48,415 bases of DNA from an uncultured Flavobacteriaceae bacterium (GCA_947498845.1 CANMLX010000033.1:1-48415), one strand, 5' to 3'; positions 17,954 to 27,424 are shown, counted from the stretch's first letter. Notes: generated by a model from the sequence alone, not told the origin. Numbers and translations are program-made.

Positions 17954-18052
17954 TGTCATGCTGAAGGAGGAACGACTGAAGCATCTCATTTTCAATATAG
18001 GTATTACTTATTTTGGAGATTCTTCTCCCGAATTTTCGGGATCAGAATGACA
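17954..18052. repeat. TGTCAT-ended hairpin repeat
   Basis: The segment begins TGTCATGCTGA and ends TCAGAATGACA, with an internal GCATCTCA matched by GAGATTCTTC and a nested CCCGAATTTTCGGG hairpin. It has the appearance of the TGTCATtCTGA...TCAGAATGACA intergenic repeats that I know from other Bacteroidota genomes. The open frame at 17873-18088 is an accident of this repeat. Confidence 0.65.
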
Positions 18053-18098
18053 CCATCTTCTTTAAGATATAAATTTCTAAAGAAATAAGAATAGTCAT

Positions 18099-18306
18099 TT
18101 AAACCCGCTTTATGCAATAGAAGGTTGTCATGAAGCTTGTAGATGCAAGAAGTACTTACTTTTTCTAGATTTTAGTCCCGCATGTGCGGGAGTGAAATTA
18201 AAAAACGCAGCGAAGCGGTAGTATTTACAGGAGCTACAAGATGTAATAAATTTTTTATTGCATAATGCGGGTTTAACTCAGTAAATTCATTTGGGAATTG
18301 GTATAA
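18099..18306. repeat. Hairpin element family A, copy 2 (MITE-like)
   Basis: About 208 bp. The left arm TTAAACCCGCTTTATGCAATAGAA is followed by the same interior landmarks as copy 1 (GTCATGAAGCTTGTAGATGC, GCAGCGAAGCG, AGCTACAAGATGTAATAAA), then the right arm TATTGCATAATGCGGGTTTAA. It retains the right terminus CAGTAAATTCATTTGGGAAT and TGGTATA, which is the reverse complement of the start of element B. It lacks the TACCAATTC left terminus present in copy 1. A small internal hairpin CCCGCATGTGCGGG is unique to this copy. Confidence 0.85.
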
Positions 18307-18310
18307 CATA

Positions 18311-18341
18311 AAAAACCTCCAAAGAAAACTTTGGAGGTTTG
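18311..18341 (-). terminator. Rho-independent terminator of the TonB-dependent receptor gene
   Basis: The perfect 12-bp arms AAACCTCCAAAG (18313-18324) and CTTTGGAGGTTT (18329-18340) enclose an AAAA loop (TTTT on the minus strand), followed on the minus strand by a T run. It lies 57 nt beyond the receptor stop codon. Confidence 0.9.
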
Positions 18342-18397
18342 CTTAATAACCTTAAAAAACACTAACCATTAACTATACTTTAGGTTATTAAAAAATT

Positions 18398-20881
18398 TTA
18401 TAAGAAACCACCGCCTCCCGACTTTGTATTATTATCACGTTGTTTTCTTCTTAAAGCGCGATACTTACCACCTCCAAATCTATAAGAAAGCGCAACGTTC
18501 CAGGTGTTGCTTTCCCAATTGAATGCTCCTTCACTAGGAAATGGTGAGACACCTTCAAATTCAAATTTCATGGTATTTAAAATATCACTATAATTAAAAC
18601 TAAAAGTAGCTCTGTTTTGTTCTAAGAAGCTATACCTTAAACCTGTATTAACCATAAACATGGGCTTTCTAGTAAATTGAATGCCTTTTTCTTCACCTCT
18701 GTACATAGAGAATAAAGAAAAACTTAATCGTTTTGAAGCTTTAAAATTGTTGAATAATCTTAAATTCCAAACCACATTGTCTACTTCTGTTGTTCTGGTT
18801 TTTATATCACTAAGTGTCGCATTTTGAATGTTTGGATTATCAATAAACTCGGTAATTCCAGTTTGTTGTTGCGAGTATAAATCAAAACTACCGTTTAAAC
18901 TCCACCATTTGGTAGGTCTATAGTTACTAGATAATTCTACACCAAAAGCAGTGGTGTTATCAAAATTGTCAAAGGATAGTATTACATTACCAGAAGTGAC
19001 ATCGCTTTGGTCTATTCTCACATACCTATTAATATTGTCTTCAATTAATCTAAAAAACACACCAGCAGTAACAGAGCCCTTTTTTAGTTTTCGCGTATAG
19101 TTTGTTTCTATAGAATTAGTAAACTGTGGTTGTAATTCGGTATTACCAAATGATGATACTCTTGGTGTACTCCATTCTCTAATCGGGTTTACCTGTTGCA
19201 ACCCTGGTCTGTCTACACGACGTGTCGCACTTAATTGATACGTATTTTTTTCAGAAGTTTTGTAGCTTACAAAAATAGAAGGGTACACTTGAAAGTAGTC
19301 ATTTTCAAAAGGAATCAACTCTGTACTATTGTTTGAGAAAAGACGAAACGCATCGGCTTCAACATTAACAAATTCTCCACGTGCACCTATTTGGTAAGTC
19401 CATTTGTCGTTAATAGTTTTTCCATAAGTAACGTAGGCAGAATAGATATTACGGCTATATTCAAAATCGGTACTAGGGGTTTGGATAATTGTACCTTGAT
19501 CTGAAAATGTTTGCCCAGTAGAAGCATAATCAATATCAGAATTAAATAAACGTACTTCGCCTCCCAATTCTAGCTTTGCTTTTTCGCTTAAAGGTTTAAC
19601 ATAATCTAAGTTTATAGTTGTTTGATCTCTCCCTGTATCAACATTATCTATGTAGTTTGGAGGGAAAGTAAAGTTTACAAAATTAAAATTAGCGAGTTCG
19701 TCTTTACTAAAATCGTTGTAATCTACTTCGATATCTAAAGTTTCGTTTTCATCTTTAAATTTATGTTTATAAGCTAAGTTGTATTGTTGTGAAATATTGT
19801 CGGTAATATTATTAAATAGTTGTGTTTGTGATAAGCCTGGGAATGTGACCAGTGTATTCCCAAAACCTTTACCATCAAAAATATTTTGATTGGTAAAGAA
19901 TGATATTGTATTCCTATCATTCATATAAAAATCAACACCAAATTTATAGAGGTGAGATTTATTGTTATTGCCGAATTTAAAATCTTGACGCGAATCGTCA
20001 TCTAAACGATTAATTTCACCAAAATTGTCAAACTTACCAATATTATTACCATAGTTACCATAGAAATTAAACTTTCCATTGCGGTAATTCATATCAATAG
20101 AACTATTAAATTTTGCAAAAATTTCTTTGGTAAGCCCTAAATTAACAGTACCATTAAATCCTAATTTGGTGTTTTTATGAAGTTTGATATTTATAATACC
20201 ACTCATCCCTTCGGGGTTATATTTAGCAGAGGGGTTGGTAATTAATTCTATTTGTTTTATGGATGTAGAAGGTATTTGTTTTAGTAACTGCGCTATAGGA
20301 ACATTACTTAGTTTGCCATCTATCATAACACGCACATTTTCATTACCTCTTAAACTTATATTACCAGTTTGCTGGTCTACATTAACCGATGGGATATTAT
20401 TCATAATATCACCAGCTGTAGCACCAGCTGTAGTAAGGTCTTTCCCTACGGTAATTACTTTTCTATCTACCTTTTGTTGTATGGTAGAGACCTCGGCAAC
20501 TACGGTAACTTCGTCTAAACCTTGGGCTTCTTCTTCCAGATATATGGTTCCTAAGTTAACGTTTAACTTGCCTCTGCCCAGAGTAAGCTCTGTATTATAA
20601 GTTTTATAACCTATAAATTGAATACTAACTATTATGGGGCCTTCTTCTATTTTAGATATTTTAAAGGAACCATCGTCTGTAGTAATACCTCCAGTAATCG
20701 TTTTTCCATTAGTGTCTTTTATAATAACGTTTACATAAGGTAAGGGTTGTTTTAATTTTGCGTCTAATACTTTGCCGTAAATAGATCCTATTTTATCTGA
20801 ATTTAAAGCGATGTTATTTGCATAACTAATTTTGGATATAAAAAGGATAGCAAAAAAACTTAGAAAAATAATTTTTTTCAT
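18398..20881 (-). CDS. TonB-dependent receptor family outer-membrane protein
   Basis: An 827-residue outer-membrane protein with a signal peptide (1-21, ending SYA). Residues about 32-115 form a carboxypeptidase regulatory-like beta-sandwich (GSIYGKVLDAKLKQPLPYVN). Residues about 120-230 are a TonB plug (DIMNNIPSVNVD, then GNISLRGNENVRVMIDG). The remainder is a long barrel of the OMP_b-brl_3 type, ending in a Gly-rich tail (SGGGGFL). No SusD partner is adjacent, which argues against a classical SusC nutrient system and for a solitary receptor of unknown ligand, possibly a siderophore or peptide. It is monocistronic with its own terminator. Confidence 0.85.
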   Translation of the reverse strand: MKKIIFLSFFAILFISKISYANNIALNSDKIGSIYGKVLDAKLKQPLPYVNVIIKDTNGKTITGGITTDDGSFKISKIEEGPIIVSIQFIGYKTYNTELTLGRGKLNVNLGTIYLEEEAQGLDEVTVVAEVSTIQQKVDRKVITVGKDLTTAGATAGDIMNNIPSVNVDQQTGNISLRGNENVRVMIDGKLSNVPIAQLLKQIPSTSIKQIELITNPSAKYNPEGMSGIINIKLHKNTKLGFNGTVNLGLTKEIFAKFNSSIDMNYRNGKFNFYGNYGNNIGKFDNFGEINRLDDDSRQDFKFGNNNKSHLYKFGVDFYMNDRNTISFFTNQNIFDGKGFGNTLVTFPGLSQTQLFNNITDNISQQYNLAYKHKFKDENETLDIEVDYNDFSKDELANFNFVNFTFPPNYIDNVDTGRDQTTINLDYVKPLSEKAKLELGGEVRLFNSDIDYASTGQTFSDQGTIIQTPSTDFEYSRNIYSAYVTYGKTINDKWTYQIGARGEFVNVEADAFRLFSNNSTELIPFENDYFQVYPSIFVSYKTSEKNTYQLSATRRVDRPGLQQVNPIREWSTPRVSSFGNTELQPQFTNSIETNYTRKLKKGSVTAGVFFRLIEDNINRYVRIDQSDVTSGNVILSFDNFDNTTAFGVELSSNYRPTKWWSLNGSFDLYSQQQTGITEFIDNPNIQNATLSDIKTRTTEVDNVVWNLRLFNNFKASKRLSFSLFSMYRGEEKGIQFTRKPMFMVNTGLRYSFLEQNRATFSFNYSDILNTMKFEFEGVSPFPSEGAFNWESNTWNVALSYRFGGGKYRALRRKQRDNNTKSGGGGFL

Positions 20882-20991
20882 TTTGATTTGTTGATTTTGA
20901 TTGATGATGTTTGATTGTATTTAACAAATAGACGTCTCTTTTTGAATTATGTTACTTTATTTAACAAAAAATTACAGCTTATTTAACATTT

Positions 20992-21354
20992 ATGAGTAAA
21001 AAAACATTGGTATTGGGGGCTTCTTTAAAGCCTAACAGGTATTCAAACTACGCTATTCAACGATTAGCAGCTAATAATGTGGAGACCGTTGCTTTTGGTT
21101 TGAGAAAAGGTGAGATTTCAGGTATAACTATTGATACAGAATTGATTAATTATCAAGATATACACACTGTTACTCTGTATTTAAACCCAAAACGGCAGCA
21201 AGAATATTATGATTATATCGTTGCTTTAAAACCAAAACGTGTCCTTTTTAACCCTGGAACGGAGAATCCAGAACTTTATGAAATTTTAAAGACTCATAAT
21301 ATAGCTTTTGAAGAAGCGTGTACTCTAGTGTTACTTTCTACGCAGCAATATTAA
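20992..21354 (+). CDS. CoA-binding domain protein
   Basis: A 120-residue single-domain Rossmann protein: TLVLGASLKPNRYSNYAIQRL at the N-terminus is the CoA-binding (CoA_binding_2) signature. RVLFNPGTENPE near residue 83 and a C-terminal EACTLVLL match the same family. Known members bind CoA but have no agreed function. The gene overlaps the convergent symporter gene by 24 bp at their 3' ends. It is divergent from the TonB-dependent receptor gene. Confidence 0.85.
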   Translation: MSKKTLVLGASLKPNRYSNYAIQRLAANNVETVAFGLRKGEISGITIDTELINYQDIHTVTLYLNPKRQQEYYDYIVALKPKRVLFNPGTENPELYEILKTHNIAFEEACTLVLLSTQQY

Positions 21355-22773
21355 GCCTAAAAAGGTGAGTATGCCGTTAATAATGAGTATTTCAAACCCT
21401 ATTTGATAACCGTTTAAAAGATCTATAGAGTGCATATTCAATAAGTACGATACTATGGGAGCTATAATTGCTATCACCCATACATAAGTATCATTTATTT
21501 TATATTTAGTTAATATCCCAAAAGCAAATAGACCTAGTAAAGGTCCGTAAGTATATCCTGCAGCTTTGAATAATTCCCAAATTATAGAGACATCTTTGAA
21601 GATCAAATCAAATAAAATAATTATTAATATAAGTACTATACTAACAATGATATGTGTGGTTTTTCTAACTTTCTTTTGAAGCTGTTTAGGTTTTTTGTTT
21701 AATTCAATAATATCAATACAAAAAGATGTTGTTAACGATGTAAGTGCAGAATCTGCACTCGAATAGGCTGCAGCAATGAGCCCTAGTAGAAAGAAAGCAG
21801 AAGTAATAATTCCAATCTCAGGTAACATTGCTATAGTAGGAAACAGGTCGTCTTTTTTTGCTGTAATACCATGTTGATTTGCATATTGAGTAAGCATTAA
21901 CCCTAAAGCTAAAAATAAGATGTTTACAAAAATTAAAACGACACTAAAAGAAATCATGTTTTTTTGAGCTTCTTTAAGGTTTTTACAGGTTAAATTTTTC
22001 TGCATCATATCCTGATCTAATCCAGTCATTGTTATGGTTATAAACATACCAGCAAGAAAACTTTTTATAAAGTATTGAGGATTATCTATATTATCTAAAA
22101 AGAAAGTTTTACTTAGTGAATTCTCTTTTACATATACATAGATTTCAGATAAGCTATTTAAATCAAGGGCTGATGCTAAAAATGTTATTGTTACAACAAC
22201 AGAAATTAACATAAACAAGGTTTGCAATGTATCTGTGAAAATAATTGTTTTTATACCTCCTCTAAACGTGTACAACCATATTAAAGCAATAGTAATTATT
22301 ACGGTTAGAAAAAAAGGAATGCTAAATTGATCAAAAACAAGGAGTTGTAATACTTTAGCAACCAAAAATAACCGGAATGCCGCTCCAATTGTTCTAGATA
22401 TTAAAAAAGCAATGGCACCTGTTTTATAACTAACAACGCCAAACCTGTCTTTAAGGTAAGTATAGATAGATGTAAGACCTAAGCGATAGTATAAAGGAAG
22501 TAAAATGTAAGCAATTACTAAATATCCAAAAAAGTAACCAAAAACAACTTGCAAATATCCAAATTGTTTCGTTTCTACGGCACCTGGAACCGATATAAAG
22601 GTAACTCCAGATAAAGACGCACCTATCATTCCAAAAGCTACTAAATACCATGGAGCAGACGTGTTAGCTTTAAAAAAAGCATCGTTAGAATCTTCTTTTC
22701 CGGTAAAATAGGAGATAAGGATTAAAACTCCAAAGTAAGCAATTATAAGTAGTAGTATTTGTGATGGACTCAT
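21331..22773 (-). CDS. Sodium:solute symporter (SSS family)
   Basis: A 480-residue polytopic transporter with about 13 membrane helices. Family features include an N-terminal GxxxSGVTFISVPG (residues about 50-64), the GWLYTFRGGIKT-like loop after helix 5 (here LIWLYTFRGGIKTIIFTDTLQ), TMTGLDQDMMQKNLTCK, and AAYSSADSALTSLTTSFCID. The last of these holds the Ser/Thr pair of the second sodium site. It couples sodium entry to uptake of a small organic solute; the substrate cannot be read. The gene is convergent with, and overlaps, the CoA-binding gene. Confidence 0.88.
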   Translation of the reverse strand: MSPSQILLLIIAYFGVLILISYFTGKEDSNDAFFKANTSAPWYLVAFGMIGASLSGVTFISVPGAVETKQFGYLQVVFGYFFGYLVIAYILLPLYYRLGLTSIYTYLKDRFGVVSYKTGAIAFLISRTIGAAFRLFLVAKVLQLLVFDQFSIPFFLTVIITIALIWLYTFRGGIKTIIFTDTLQTLFMLISVVVTITFLASALDLNSLSEIYVYVKENSLSKTFFLDNIDNPQYFIKSFLAGMFITITMTGLDQDMMQKNLTCKNLKEAQKNMISFSVVLIFVNILFLALGLMLTQYANQHGITAKKDDLFPTIAMLPEIGIITSAFFLLGLIAAAYSSADSALTSLTTSFCIDIIELNKKPKQLQKKVRKTTHIIVSIVLILIIILFDLIFKDVSIIWELFKAAGYTYGPLLGLFAFGILTKYKINDTYVWVIAIIAPIVSYLLNMHSIDLLNGYQIGFEILIINGILTFLGLILLRRK

Positions 22774-22897
22774 AAATAATATTTAGCCCGATCAAAATAC
22801 AACTATTGTTTTTCAAATACCAAACTAATGTTAAGGTAATTTAAAAGAGGATTTTAAAAATTAGCGAAATTGGACTGTAAATAGTACTTTCGCATTT

Positions 22898-23515
22898 ATG
22901 GAGTTTTCTTCAAAATTGTTAGAAAATGCAGTAAATGAGATGTCACAATTGCCGGGTATTGGTAAGCGTACAGCATTACGCTTAGTATTGCATATGTTAC
23001 AGCAACCTAAGGCACAGACATTAGCTTTGTCTCAAGCTTTGCTTAATATGCGAAATGATATTAAGTTTTGTAGGTCATGCCATAATATTAGTGATGTAGA
23101 TTTATGTGAAATATGTGCTAATCCAAATAGAGATGACACATTAATATGTGTTGTAGAAGATATTAGAGATGTTATGGCAATTGAAAACACGAGCTCTTTT
23201 AAAGGACATTATCATGTTTTAGGAGGAAAAATATCACCTATGGATGGTATTGGACCTCACGATCTTAATATTGTTTCTTTGATAGATAAGGTTAAATCTG
23301 GTGAAATAAAGGAAATTATTTTTGCATTAAGTTCTACTATGGAAGGAGATACCACAAATTTTTATATTTTTAAACAAATTCAGGATTGCGATATAGTAAC
23401 TTCTACAATAGCCAGAGGCATTTCGGTAGGTGATGAGTTAGAATATACCGATGAGATTACTCTAGGTAGAAGTATTGTTAATCGCGTTCCTTTTGAATAC
23501 TCTTTAAAATTGTAG
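22898..23515 (+). CDS. recR: Recombination protein RecR
   Basis: A 205-residue protein with the standard RecR layout. A helix-hairpin-helix comes first ([18 protein letters not shown], residues 17-34). The zinc finger follows, with Cys58, Cys61, Cys70 and Cys73, then a Toprim domain ([13 protein letters not shown], then [11 protein letters not shown]) and a C-terminal Walker-B-like [16 protein letters not shown]. With RecF/RecO it loads RecA at gaps. The glycosyltransferase gene begins 10 bp after its stop. Confidence 0.96.
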   Translation: MEFSSKLLENAVNEMSQLPGIGKRTALRLVLHMLQQPKAQTLALSQALLNMRNDIKFCRSCHNISDVDLCEICANPNRDDTLICVVEDIRDVMAIENTSSFKGHYHVLGGKISPMDGIGPHDLNIVSLIDKVKSGEIKEIIFALSSTMEGDTTNFYIFKQIQDCDIVTSTIARGISVGDELEYTDEITLGRSIVNRVPFEYSLKL

Positions 23516-23525
23516 TCTCTCGCAT

Positions 23526-24623
23526 TTGAAACTTTCTGTAATCATACTAAACTATAATGTACGCTATTTTTTAGAACTATGTCTAAGAAGTGTAGAGTCT
23601 GCTATTGCTAACATTGAAGCTGAGGTTATTGTTGTTGATAATAATTCAAAAGACGATAGTTGTGATATGGTAAAAAGGATATTTCCAAAAGTTAAACTTA
23701 TTGAGAATAAAGAAAATTTAGGTTTTTCAAAAGGGAATAATATTGGTGTTTTAGAAGCAAAAGGAGAGTATTTATGTGTGTTGAATCCAGATATTGTAGT
23801 AGCAGAAGATACTTTTTCGAAAATATTAGAGTTTAGTAAAAATAAAGAAAAATTAGGAGCAATAGGTTGTAAACTTATTGATGGCGCTGGACGGTTTTTG
23901 CCAGAAAGTAAACGTAATATCCCATTTGTAAGTGCTGCGTTAAAAAAATTATTAGGTGATTCTAAACATTATTATGCTAATCATTTAAAAGAAAATGAGT
24001 CTGGTAAAGTAGATGTTTTAGTTGGTGCATTTATGTTTATGAGAAGAGAACTTTATAATAAAGTTGGGGGATTTGATGAAGACTACTTTATGTATGGTGA
24101 AGATATAGACTTATCTTATAAAATATTAAAAGCAGGATATCAGAATTACTATTTTAGTGCTAGTAGTATTATTCATTTTAAAGGCGAAAGTACTTTAAGG
24201 GACAAAAATTATGCGCGTCGTTTTTATGGTGCAATGCAGATTTTTTATAAGAAGCATTTCAAAAAAAATATATTGTTTGATATGTTGGTGTGGTTTGGTA
24301 TTCGAGCAGTATATTTACTTAGAAAGGCACCAGTAAAAAAAACGAAAAATGTGTTTCAATATGTTTTGATATCAAACAGAAATATTGATAATTTGAAATT
24401 GGTATTACCAAAAAACTTGATTATTCAAGACAAGCTTGCAGATTTTGAAGATAAAACAGAAGTGGTTTTAGATGCTGAAACACTAACCTATAAAGAGATT
24501 ATTAATATTATAGAAAGTAAATCTCATGTAAAAAAATGGACGTATAAAATTTTACCCAATAATTGCAATTTTATTTTAGGAAGTGATGATGCTATAAGTA
24601 GAGGAGAAGTAATAAAATTTTAA
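23526..24623 (+). CDS. GT2 family glycosyltransferase
   Basis: A 365-residue protein starting at TTG (TTGAAACTTTCT); the next in-frame Met is far inside the fold. The GT-A core is complete: LSVIILNYNVRYFLELCL, then EVIVVDNNSKDDS, then NLGFSKGNNIG, then LCVLNPDIVV, VGAFMFMRRE, and GFDEDYFMYGEDIDLSYK, the ED acceptor-base motif. It resembles rhamnosyl- and related transferases of polysaccharide assembly. The C-terminal 130 residues are a family-specific extension without membrane helices. It is probably co-transcribed with recR, a pairing that reflects neighbourhood and not shared function. Confidence 0.88.
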   Translation: MKLSVIILNYNVRYFLELCLRSVESAIANIEAEVIVVDNNSKDDSCDMVKRIFPKVKLIENKENLGFSKGNNIGVLEAKGEYLCVLNPDIVVAEDTFSKILEFSKNKEKLGAIGCKLIDGAGRFLPESKRNIPFVSAALKKLLGDSKHYYANHLKENESGKVDVLVGAFMFMRRELYNKVGGFDEDYFMYGEDIDLSYKILKAGYQNYYFSASSIIHFKGESTLRDKNYARRFYGAMQIFYKKHFKKNILFDMLVWFGIRAVYLLRKAPVKKTKNVFQYVLISNRNIDNLKLVLPKNLIIQDKLADFEDKTEVVLDAETLTYKEIINIIESKSHVKKWTYKILPNNCNFILGSDDAISRGEVIKF

Positions 24624-24647
24624 ATAGGCAAAAGCATACTTTTTGGT

Positions 24648-24655
24648 TAATTTTG
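24648..24655 (+). promoter_or_regulatory. Bacteroidota -7 promoter element of the E2 gene
   Basis: TAATTTTG is an exact TAnnTTTG match 34 nt before the ATG at 24690. No convincing -33 TTTG was seen at the standard spacing. Confidence 0.5.
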
Positions 24656-24689
24656 CATTTTCAACAAAAATTAAGTTTAGTTTAAAAAT

Positions 24690-26024
24690 ATGGCAAAGTT
24701 TGAGCTTAGATTACCGCAAATGGGGGAAAGCGTTGCAGAAGCAACTATAACATCTTGGTTAAAAGAAGTAGGGGAATCTATTGAGCTAGACGAAGCTGTT
24801 CTAGAAATAGCAACAGATAAAGTAGATAGTGAAGTACCTAGTGATGTTGAAGGGGTATTGTTGGAAAAACGTTTTAAAGTAGATGATGTAGCGCAAGTAG
24901 GCGATGTTTTAGCTATTATAGAAATAGAAGGCGATGAAACACCAGTTTCAGAATACAGAAAACCCAAACCTGTGAGTTTACCTCAAGAAGGCGCTGTATC
25001 GCAAATAAGAGAGGAGCTAGAGAAAGTTAAATCTACAATAATAGCTCCAATACCAGTAGTGTCTAATAACCAACGTTTTTATTCGCCTTTAGTTAAAAAT
25101 ATAGCACAGCAAGAAGGGATTACTCAAGTGGAGTTGGATGGAATGCAAGGCACAGGTAAAGAAGGAAGAGTCACTAAAAACGATATTTTAACATATATTG
25201 AAAATAAGAAAAGTGGTTTTAAAAATACGCTAGTAGTAGAAAGTGCTAAACCAGTTATAACTCAAGAGTCGAAAAGTAAACAGGAAGTTGTTGCAGCGCC
25301 TGTAATTGTAAGTGGAGAAGATGAAATTGTAGAAATGTCTAGAATGGGTAAAATCATTTCTCAGCATATGATAGGCTCTATACAAACTTCTGCTCATGTA
25401 CAAAGCTTTATAGAGGCAGATGTGACTAAAATATGGAATTGGAGAAACAAGGTTAAAGATACTTTTGAAAAACAAGAAGGTGAAAAATTAACGTTTACAC
25501 CAATATTTATGGAAGCTGTAGCGAAAGCTTTAAGAGATTATCCTATGATGAATATTTCTTTGGATGGAGATAAAATTATTAAAAAGAAAGATATAAATCT
25601 AGGAATGGCTACTGCCTTATCTGATGGTAATTTAATAGTGCCAGTGATTAAAAATGCCGATCAGCTTAATTTGGTTGGTATGACTAAACAAGTTAATGAT
25701 TTGTCTAGTAGGGCTAGGAGCAATAAGTTAAATCCAGATGATGTTAAAGAAGGTACCTATACCGTTACCAATGTAGGGTCGTTTGGAACACTTATGGGAA
25801 CGCCAATAATTAATCAACCGCAAGTTGGTATTCTTGCTTTGGGAGCAATTAGAAAAGTGCCGGCAGTAATAGAAACACCTGATGGTGATTTTATTGGGAT
25901 TCGTCACCGTATGTTCCTGTCGCATTCTTATGATCATAGGGTAGTTAATGGTGCTCTAGGCGGTATGTTTGTTAAAGCTGTGAAAGACTATTTAGAAGAT
26001 TGGGATAGCGAAAGAGAATTTTAA
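24690..26024 (+). CDS. 2-oxoacid dehydrogenase complex E2 (dihydrolipoyl acyltransferase)
   Basis: A 444-residue acyltransferase with all three expected domains. The lipoyl domain covers residues 2-80, with the lipoylated Lys44 in ATDKVDSE. The peripheral-subunit-binding domain is at 130-168 (FYSPLVKNIAQQEG to VTKNDILTY). The catalytic CoA-acyltransferase domain runs from about 210 to 444, with the active-site SHSYDHRVVNG around His416. It transfers acyl groups from lipoamide to CoA. The single lipoyl domain and the E/D-V-D-S-E-V context suggest the branched-chain (BkdB-like) type, but the acetyl or succinyl type is not excluded. No E1 or E3 gene is adjacent; the gene stands alone. Confidence 0.9.
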   Translation: MAKFELRLPQMGESVAEATITSWLKEVGESIELDEAVLEIATDKVDSEVPSDVEGVLLEKRFKVDDVAQVGDVLAIIEIEGDETPVSEYRKPKPVSLPQEGAVSQIREELEKVKSTIIAPIPVVSNNQRFYSPLVKNIAQQEGITQVELDGMQGTGKEGRVTKNDILTYIENKKSGFKNTLVVESAKPVITQESKSKQEVVAAPVIVSGEDEIVEMSRMGKIISQHMIGSIQTSAHVQSFIEADVTKIWNWRNKVKDTFEKQEGEKLTFTPIFMEAVAKALRDYPMMNISLDGDKIIKKKDINLGMATALSDGNLIVPVIKNADQLNLVGMTKQVNDLSSRARSNKLNPDDVKEGTYTVTNVGSFGTLMGTPIINQPQVGILALGAIRKVPAVIETPDGDFIGIRHRMFLSHSYDHRVVNGALGGMFVKAVKDYLEDWDSEREF

Positions 26025-26090
26025 TTATTTAGTTAAAAGTTAAAAGATTGTCTTTGTTTACTGGTTACTTAAAAGATTTGTGGAGTTTTA

Positions 26091-26132
26091 ATAGGCAATA
26101 GGCAATAGGCAATAGGCAGTAGGCAATAGGCA
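26091..26132. repeat. Tandem array of the heptamer ATAGGCA
   Basis: Six 7-bp units, five identical and one GTAGGCA, in the spacer between the E2 gene and the LacI regulator gene (both of which end here). It is the third short tandem array in the window. Confidence 0.93.
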
Positions 26133-26255
26133 TAGTAGGTAGTTGATAAGTTTATTAGAATTAATCAGATTATAGTATATATTCAACATCAGATAATGTA
26201 TACCTTTTGTTAATTGTTAATTGTTTTAGAGCTAGAAAAGATAAAAAACCGAATT

Positions 26256-27281
26256 TTATTTTTTTCTAGAAGAATCCCTAACAATAAGCTCTGGTTTAAG
26301 AATAATTTTATTTAAAGTTACTTTTTCTTCAGGATTTGCAATACGTTTTAAGAATGTTTGTGCAGTAAGTTTTCCAATTTGTTCACTATGTTGTTCTATA
26401 GAAGAGATGGATGGAGTAACTAAAGAGGAAAAAGTTTCATTACTAAAACCTACTAATGCTATATCTTGAGGTACTTTTATACTATATTCTTTCATGACTT
26501 CAAGTGCGCCTAAAGCAGCATAATCTCCAGCAACATACACAGCATCAGGTCTATTGGGTAATGCAAGTAAAGATTTCATGATTTCTCTGCCATCTTTCTT
26601 TCTTAGATTACTTTCAATAATTAACTCGTCTTCAATAGGTAAATTGTATTTTTTTAGAGCATCTCTATAACCTCTAATTCTGTTTTTATAGATTCTGGTG
26701 TGGCTAAAACCACCTATATGGGCAATACGCTTACAACCTTGTTCTACAAGATGTTCTATTACAATATGGCTACTTAAATAATCATCAATACCTATGTAAT
26801 CAACATCTAAATCATTTTCCCCTCGATCAAAAAGAACTAAAGGAATGCCTTTGGCTTTTACTTTCTTATAATAATCTAATTTAATAGTCTCGTTGGCCAT
26901 AGAGGCAAGTATGCCATCCACTTGAGTAAAAAGAAGCGCTTCAATATTTCTGCACTCTTTTTCATAAGATTCGTTAGATTGGGTAATAATAACATTGTAC
27001 CCTTTTTTATTTAAAATATCTTCTATTTTTTCGATTATAGAAGAGAAAAAGTTACTATTAGCTCTGGGGATAATAACACCAACCAAATTACTCTTACCCT
27101 TTCTCAATGCACTAGCTAAATGGTTGGGTTGATAATTTAAATTCTTAGCTACTTGTAAAACAGCTTCTCTGGTTTTTTCGCTTATTCGAGGGTGGTTATT
27201 CAAGGCTTTAGAAACTGCAGAAGGGGTTATGCCTAAAACATTTGCAATATCTTTTATTGTAGTTTTTTTTTTATATCCCAA
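26256..27281 (-). CDS. LacI family transcriptional regulator of the adjacent sugar-acid operon
   Basis: A 341-residue LacI/GalR regulator using a TTG start; a stop codon precedes it directly in frame and no ATG fits. The N-terminal helix-turn-helix and hinge helix are clear (TTIKDIANVLGITPSAVSKALNN, then NYQPNHLASALRKGKSNLVGVI, residues 7-71). The periplasmic-binding-like domain follows, with FDRGENDLDVDYIGIDD, GGFSHTRIYKNRIRGY and AGDYAALGALEVMKE. It is divergent from the nine-gene catabolic run, so it probably represses that run and is relieved by a pathway sugar or sugar acid. A palindrome 15 bp before its start suggests autoregulation. Confidence 0.93.
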   Translation of the reverse strand: MGYKKKTTIKDIANVLGITPSAVSKALNNHPRISEKTREAVLQVAKNLNYQPNHLASALRKGKSNLVGVIIPRANSNFFSSIIEKIEDILNKKGYNVIITQSNESYEKECRNIEALLFTQVDGILASMANETIKLDYYKKVKAKGIPLVLFDRGENDLDVDYIGIDDYLSSHIVIEHLVEQGCKRIAHIGGFSHTRIYKNRIRGYRDALKKYNLPIEDELIIESNLRKKDGREIMKSLLALPNRPDAVYVAGDYAALGALEVMKEYSIKVPQDIALVGFSNETFSSLVTPSISSIEQHSEQIGKLTAQTFLKRIANPEEKVTLNKIILKPELIVRDSSRKK

Positions 27282-27295
27282 TTATTTATATACTT

Positions 27296-27315
27296 TTGTT
27301 CCAACGTTTGAACAA
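27296..27315. promoter_or_regulatory. Candidate LacI-type operator
   Basis: TTGTTCCAACGTTTGAACAA is a 20-bp palindrome with perfect 6-bp arms (TTGTTC/GAACAA) and the central AACGTT step typical of LacI-family sites. It lies in the divergent spacer, 15 bp from the regulator start and 170 bp from the first operon gene. Confidence 0.7.
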
Positions 27316-27424
27316 ATATAGTAAATTATATAAAGTTCAAAACCAGAACCAGTTATTATAACCTCAATATAATATATTTCTTAATATTTTTCACCTTATA
27401 AAGTAAAACTGTTAGGAGGTGTTT

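Noticed and set aside
17873..18088. Open reading frame of 71 codons on the plus strand
   Set aside because: It runs through the TGTCAT-type hairpin repeat and has no plausible protein pattern; it is an accident of the repeat.
18398..20881. TonB-dependent receptor as part of a polysaccharide utilisation locus
   Set aside because: No SusD gene or glycoside hydrolase is adjacent, and the barrel type is that of solitary receptors.
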